A stretch of 11,085 nt of DNA from REEB85 sp018971455 (GTDB taxonomy: Bacteria; Pseudomonadota; Alphaproteobacteria; Acetobacterales; Acetobacteraceae): contig JAGWNT010000111.1 in assembly GCA_028871195.1 (NCBI GenBank), positions 1 to 11,085 of the forward strand, read 5' to 3'. The first letter of the stretch is position 1. Every line of letters begins with the position of its first letter. Under the pieces are notes generated by a model that saw nothing but the letters and a program-made list of their open reading frames with translations, was not told the origin of the DNA and did not search any database. Of this stretch, positions 7,919 to 11,085 are shown in pieces. The translations under genes and the position numbers were made by a program.

Positions 7919-7949
7919 GTTATTCGATATGATTGTTATGTCGCATATC
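7919..7949. promoter_or_regulatory. Operator B: 31-bp palindrome at the catabolic operon promoter
   Basis: An imperfect palindrome centred on T7934. The inner 19 bases are CGATATGATTGTTATGTCG (7925-7943), with outer GTTAT (7919-7923) and ATATC (7945-7949). Ten of 14 arm positions pair. It aligns without gaps to operator A at marR, matching 23 of 31 positions with the same centre. It overlaps the predicted -10 element and start point of the minus-strand operon, where a bound repressor would block RNA polymerase. It also lies upstream of the divergent DUF3237 gene. Binding by the MarR protein is inferred. Confidence 0.72.
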
Positions 7950-7970
7950 TATCGCCTCCGGCCCTGTCAA
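7942..7970 (-). promoter_or_regulatory. Sigma-70-like promoter of the hydroxycinnamate operon
   Basis: On the minus strand a perfect TTGACA (7965-7970) is followed after 17 nt by TATGCG (7942-7947). The -10 is weak in its second half. The predicted start point, near 7935, falls at the centre of operator B and leaves a short untranslated leader of about 28 nt before the crotonase ATG. Confidence 0.6.
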
Positions 7971-8002
7971 TCCCGAGAGGGCTGCGCCATGATCGCGCGC
8001 CC

Positions 8003-8482
8003 ATGGGAACCAGAGACATGCCGCCTGCCGCCCCCGCGCTGGAATTTGCCTTCGAGGCGCAGGTGCGCGTCGCCCCGGCGATCGAGGCCGGCACGCTGCC
8101 GGCCGGCCGGCGGCGCATCATCCCAATCCTCGGCGGCACGGTCAGCGGCCCGCGCCTGGCCGGAACGGTGGTGCCCGGAGGGGCCGACTGGCAGATCGTC
8201 CAGCCCGACGGGCTCACCGACCTCACCGCCCGCTACACGCTGCAGGCCGAGGACGGCACCTTCATCGGCGTGGTCAATCGCGGCCTGCGCCATGGCCCGC
8301 CGGAGGTGATGGCGCGGCTGCTCGCCGGCGAGCGGGTCGATCCGGCGCTGATCTATTTCCGCTGCACGCCGGTCTTCGAGGCGCCGGCGGGCCGGCATGA
8401 ATGGCTGGCGCGGCACATCTTCCTCGCCACCGGCGAGCGCCATCCGGACGGCGTTCTCATCCGCTTTTTCGTTGTCACGTAG
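8003..8482 (+). CDS. DUF3237 (UPF0311) family protein
   Basis: A protein of up to 159 residues matching the DUF3237 pattern that I know. It has GGTVSGPRLAGTVVPGGADW (44-63), then DLTARYTLQAEDGTFIGVVNRG (73-94), and a C-terminal YFRCTPVFEAPAGRHEWL (118-135). The spacing and alternating hydrophobic strands suggest an all-beta barrel. No signal peptide or catalytic motif is visible, and the family's biochemical function is not established. The ATG at 8003 has no close ribosome-binding site. The in-frame ATG at 8018, with GGAA eight bases upstream, is an alternative that would remove five residues. It is the first gene of the plus-strand cluster, divergent from the crotonase across operator B, and its TAG ends 10 nt before the dehydratase start. 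That conserved-looking arrangement points to a shared pathway. Confidence 0.83.
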   Translation: MGTRDMPPAAPALEFAFEAQVRVAPAIEAGTLPAGRRRIIPILGGTVSGPRLAGTVVPGGADWQIVQPDGLTDLTARYTLQAEDGTFIGVVNRGLRHGPPEVMARLLAGERVDPALIYFRCTPVFEAPAGRHEWLARHIFLATGERHPDGVLIRFFVVT

Positions 8483-8492
8483 GATCATCCTC

Positions 8493-10184
8493 ATGCCGAC
8501 CGGGCTGCGCAAGGGACTGACGAGTTACGGCGACGCGGGATTCTCCCTGTTCCTGCGCCGCGCCTTCATCAAGGCCATGGGCTATTCCGACGACGCGCTC
8601 GATCGCCCGATCATCGGCATCACCGACACTTTCTCCGACTTCAATCCCTGCCACGGCAACGTGCCGGACCTGATCGCGGCGGCCAAGCGCGGCATCATGC
8701 TGGCCGGCGGCATGCCGATGGCTTTCCCGACCGTCAGCATCCACGAGAGCTTCGCCCATCCCACCAGCATGTTCCTGCGCAACCTGATGGCTCTGGACAC
8801 CGAGGAGATGATCCGCGCCCAGCCGATGGACGCCGTCCTGCTGGTCGGCGGCTGCGACAAGACCATTCCGGCGCAGCTGATGGGGGCCGCGAGCGCCGAA
8901 ATCCCGGCCATCGTGCTGCCCACCGGGCCGATGCTGGTCGGCCATTACAAGGGCGAGGTGCTCGGCGCCTGCACCGATTGCCGGCGTCTGTGGGGCCGGC
9001 ACCGCGCCGGCGAGATGAGCGAGGCGGAGATCGAGGAGGTCAACGGACGCCTCGCGCCGACCAAGGGCACGTGCATGGTGATGGGCACGGCCAGCACGGT
9101 GGCCTGCATGACCGAGGCGCTCGGCATGGCGCTGCCCGGCGCCGGCACCGCGCCGGCGACGCATGCCGACCGCATCCGCCTCGCCGAGGCGTCCGGCGCG
9201 GCCGCGGTGCGCCTGGCGGCGAGCGGCACCACGCCGCGCCAGATCATGACGGAGGCCGCCTTCCGCAACGCCTTCACCGTGTTGCAGGCGATCGGCGGCT
9301 CGACCAACGCGGTGATCCATTTCACCGCCATCGCCGGACGGCTCGGCATTCCCATCGACCTCGACGCCTTCGACCGCATGGGGCTCGACGTGCCGGTGCT
9401 GGTCGATCTCAAGCCCTCGGGCGATCACTACATGGAGCATTTCCACTGGGCCGGCGGCGTGCCCCGGCTGATGCAGGAACTGGCGCCGATGCTGGATGTG
9501 TCGCAGCGCGGCGTGTCGGGGCGAACGCTGGCCGACATCATGGCGGATGCCGAGCAGGTGCCCGGCCAGACGGTGATCCGCCCGCGCGAGGCACCGATCG
9601 CCACCGGCGGCGGGCTGGCCGTGCTGCGGGGCAATCTGGCCCCGCGCGGGGCGCTGCTCAAGCGCTCGGCAGCAACACCGCGGCTGATGCAGCACGAGGG
9701 GCGCGCGGTGGTGTTCGAGGGGCTCGAGGACATGGCCGCCCGCCTCGACGACGAGGCGCTCGACGTCGCGGCCGAGGACGTGCTGGTGCTGCGCAATGCC
9801 GGGCCGATCGGCGCGCCCGGCATGCCGGAGGCCGGCTACATCCCCATTCCACGCAAGCTGGCCCGCGCCGGGGTGAAGGACATGGTGCGCATATCCGATG
9901 CGCGCATGAGCGGCACCGCCTTCGGCACCATCGTGCTGCACATCACGCCGGAGGCTGCCGCCGGCGGGCCGCTGGCGCTGGTGCAGACCGGCGACCGCAT
10001 CCGCCTCGACGCGGCGGGCCGCCGCATCGAGCTGCTGGTGGACGAAGCCACGCTCGCCACCCGCCGCGCGGCCTGGCAGCCGCCGCCCCCACCCCCCGGC
10101 GCCGAGCGCGGCTATCTGCGCCTCTACCGCGAGCAGGTGACGCAGGCCGACCAGGGATGCGACTTCGCCTTCTGCCGACCGTAA
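8493..10184 (+). CDS. IlvD/Edd-family sugar-acid dehydratase ([2Fe-2S], L-arabonate dehydratase-like)
   Basis: A 563-residue IlvD/Edd dehydratase. The start at 8493 is chosen because AGGA lies eight bases upstream and it avoids overlapping the DUF3237 gene; an earlier in-frame ATG at 8397 lies inside that gene. Cluster cysteines are Cys53 (NPCHGN), Cys121 (GGCDKTIP) and Cys194 (GTCMVMGTAST). Their 68 and 73 residue spacing equals that of Cys59/127/200 in Rhizobium leguminosarum L-arabonate dehydratase, a [2Fe-2S] enzyme. Glu85 (IHESF) and Lys123 match its magnesium-binding glutamate and carbamylated lysine. ISDARMSGTAFG (467-478) holds the active-site serine (Ser473). It should turn an aldonic acid into the 2-keto-3-deoxy acid. 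A proline run (530-535) precedes the C-terminal tail. L-Arabonate, D-xylonate, D-gluconate or D-galactonate are all possible substrates; true IlvD of branched-chain synthesis is less likely in this context. Confidence 0.9.
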   Translation: MPTGLRKGLTSYGDAGFSLFLRRAFIKAMGYSDDALDRPIIGITDTFSDFNPCHGNVPDLIAAAKRGIMLAGGMPMAFPTVSIHESFAHPTSMFLRNLMALDTEEMIRAQPMDAVLLVGGCDKTIPAQLMGAASAEIPAIVLPTGPMLVGHYKGEVLGACTDCRRLWGRHRAGEMSEAEIEEVNGRLAPTKGTCMVMGTASTVACMTEALGMALPGAGTAPATHADRIRLAEASGAAAVRLAASGTTPRQIMTEAAFRNAFTVLQAIGGSTNAVIHFTAIAGRLGIPIDLDAFDRMGLDVPVLVDLKPSGDHYMEHFHWAGGVPRLMQELAPMLDVSQRGVSGRTLADIMADAEQVPGQTVIRPREAPIATGGGLAVLRGNLAPRGALLKRSAATPRLMQHEGRAVVFEGLEDMAARLDDEALDVAAEDVLVLRNAGPIGAPGMPEAGYIPIPRKLARAGVKDMVRISDARMSGTAFGTIVLHITPEAAAGGPLALVQTGDRIRLDAAGRRIELLVDEATLATRRAAWQPPPPPPGAERGYLRLYREQVTQADQGCDFAFCRP

Positions 10185-10201
10185 CGGGAGGAGAGAGTGT
10201 C

Positions 10202-10939
10202 ATGGCTGCATCGCCCCTGATGGCGCGGAAGGTCGGAATCGCGGTGCTGCTGCTCGCCCTCGCGGCACCGCCCGCCCTGGCGGGGCAGGCGGCCGGCCCG
10301 ACCGCGCCCGGAGCACCTGCTTCCGCGCCAAATGCTCCTGGGGCCGCCAACCCCGGCATGACGATCGCGAACGAGGGCACCAAGCAGGGGGCGCCGGCCT
10401 GCGCCACCTGCCACGGCGCGCGGGGCGAGGGCCAGCCGGCGAGCGGCTTTCCGCGCCTCGCCGGATTGAACGCGGCCTACATCCTCCACCAGCTCGCAAG
10501 CTTCGCCGACGGGTCGCGCGCCAACCCGATCATGCAGCCCGTCGCCACCGCACTCACCGGGCCGGAGCGCAGCGCGGTGGCCGCCTATTTCGCCGGCCTG
10601 CCGCTGCCGGCGGCGGCGGAGGCGAAGGCGGCCACGCCCGTCGATCCGCGCGGCGCGGAGCTGGCGCTGCATGGCGATTGGGGCGTCGGTGTTCCCGCCT
10701 GCGAATCGTGCCACGGGCCCGGCGCGATGGGCGTCGGCACCAGTTTCCCGCCCCTCGCAGGGCAGAACGCCGCCTACATCTCCGCCCAGCTCGAGGCCTG
10801 GCAGGCGGGCACGCGGCACGACGATCCGCTGGGGCTGATGGGCGGCGTCGCCTCCCGGCTCACCAAGCGCGACATCGGCGCGGTCGCGGGCTATTTCGCC
10901 GCCCTGCCGACACCGCCCCCGCCGGAGGCCAAACCATGA
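10202..10939 (+). CDS. Periplasmic diheme cytochrome c (cytochrome c4/c553 type)
   Basis: A 245-residue protein with an N-terminal signal peptide: Arg9-Lys10, a hydrophobic core at 11-21, and a likely cut after ALA at 27. A proline/alanine-rich linker (about 28-50) precedes two homologous class I cytochrome domains. The heme-binding motifs are CATCH (67-71) and CESCH (167-171), exactly 100 residues apart. Likely axial methionines are Met111 (NPIMQPVA) and Met213 (GLMGGVAS). The repeated FPRLAGLNAAYILHQL and FPPLAGQNAAYISAQL (83-98 and 182-197) show internal duplication. It should carry electrons in the periplasm between a dehydrogenase and an oxidase or the bc1 complex. GGGAGGAG (10186-10193) precedes the ATG by nine bases. 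It starts 17 nt after the dehydratase stop. The reading frame extends far upstream into the dehydratase, but that part is non-coding. Confidence 0.92.
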   Translation: MAASPLMARKVGIAVLLLALAAPPALAGQAAGPTAPGAPASAPNAPGAANPGMTIANEGTKQGAPACATCHGARGEGQPASGFPRLAGLNAAYILHQLASFADGSRANPIMQPVATALTGPERSAVAAYFAGLPLPAAAEAKAATPVDPRGAELALHGDWGVGVPACESCHGPGAMGVGTSFPPLAGQNAAYISAQLEAWQAGTRHDDPLGLMGGVASRLTKRDIGAVAGYFAALPTPPPPEAKP

Positions 10940-11085
10940 ATATCGGCGCCCCTGTCGCCATCGCCCTCGGCGTGCTGGTCGTTGCCGGTGGGATGTTCCT
11001 CGCCGTCTCCCAGGGTGGCCATGCTCCGCCCGCCCCCGCACCCAAGGCGGGCCCCGCCCCGGTCGCGGCACCCGTCGCGGCGCCG
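10936..11085 (+). CDS. Start of an anchored or exported protein (truncated at window edge)
   Basis: Fifty codons from an ATG that overlaps the cytochrome stop by 4 nt (ATGA) run open to the window edge. The N-terminus MNIGAPVAIALGVLVVAGG, continuing to MFLAVS, is one hydrophobic segment (about 5-25) fit to be an uncleaved anchor or a signal sequence. It is followed by an Ala/Pro-rich linker (about 30-50). Coupling to a diheme cytochrome suggests a second cytochrome c or another periplasmic redox partner, but no domain is visible, so the product is unknown. Confidence 0.7.
   Translation, partial: MNIGAPVAIALGVLVVAGGMFLAVSQGGHAPPAPAPKAGPAPVAAPVAAP

Noticed and set aside
6540..8309. Open frame of 589 codons on the plus strand
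   Set aside because: It runs antisense to the ligase and crotonase, then across operator B and into the DUF3237 gene in another frame; Arg/Ala-rich low-complexity translation.
8475..9941. Open frame of 488 codons on the minus strand
   Set aside because: It is antisense to the IlvD/Edd dehydratase, whose cluster cysteines and motifs are intact; the His/Arg/Gly-rich translation has no recognisable motif.
10085..10102. Proline run near the dehydratase C-terminus as a sign of frameshift or repeat expansion
   Set aside because: The frame continues into the expected C-terminal tail (RGYLRLY...QADQGCDF), and a proline-rich linker there is common in the family as I recall it.
8978..10201. Upstream extension of the cytochrome reading frame
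   Set aside because: This part overlaps the dehydratase in another frame and is Arg/Gly-rich; the cytochrome has a clear ribosome-binding site and signal peptide beginning at 10202.
849..11085. CRISPR arrays, insertion sequences or phage genes
   Set aside because: I saw no direct repeat series, transposase motif, terminal inverted repeats or integrase; the genes look like ordinary chromosomal metabolism with uniform base composition.

Overview
The window looks like chromosomal DNA of a GC-rich alphaproteobacterium, most likely an Acetobacteraceae/Rhodospirillales member. This rests on the partial 16S rRNA at the left edge: it has the short helix typical of Alphaproteobacteria after the 'gtaaagtcctttcggcgggg' stretch, and a 'gatgtgtgctggatgttggg' segment that I associate with Acetobacteraceae. 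I do not assign a genus.

Layout. (1) Positions 1-848 hold the 5' half of a 16S rRNA gene on the minus strand, cut by the window edge. Its leader (849-1255) is strongly C-over-G skewed on the plus strand and carries a nut-like hairpin plus boxA. (2) A stand-alone UDP-glucuronate 4-epimerase-like gene (minus, 1256-2257) precedes the rRNA operon in the same orientation. (3) A MarR-family regulator (plus, about 2366-2845) meets the end of a five-gene minus-strand operon tail to tail. (4) That operon (7907 down to 2849) reads crotonase, feruloyl-CoA-synthase-type ligase, thiolase, SDR, 4-hydroxybenzoyl-CoA-type thioesterase. Its genes overlap by 4 nt or sit 3 nt apart. (5) Divergent from it, a plus-strand cluster runs DUF3237 protein, IlvD/Edd [2Fe-2S] sugar-acid dehydratase, diheme cytochrome c, and the start of another exported or anchored protein cut by the right edge.

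How it works together (inference). The five enzymes are exactly those needed to take a hydroxycinnamate (ferulate, p-coumarate, caffeate) through a beta-oxidative, non-retro-aldol route: CoA ligation, hydration, oxidation of the 3-hydroxyl, thiolysis to acetyl-CoA plus aroyl-CoA, and hydrolysis to the free hydroxybenzoate. No acyl-CoA dehydrogenase is needed because the substrate is already unsaturated, and no vanillin dehydrogenase because no aldehyde forms.

The main regulatory finding is a pair of related 31-bp imperfect palindromes. One lies across the marR start and the other across the promoter of the enzyme operon. They match at 23 of 31 positions and share the core ATGATTGT(C/T)ATG. 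They are the likely operators through which the MarR protein represses itself, the operon and possibly the divergent dehydratase/cytochrome cluster. Because ferulate is ester-linked to arabinose in plant cell walls, joint control of a hydroxycinnamate pathway and a sugar-acid dehydratase would make sense, but this is a hypothesis.
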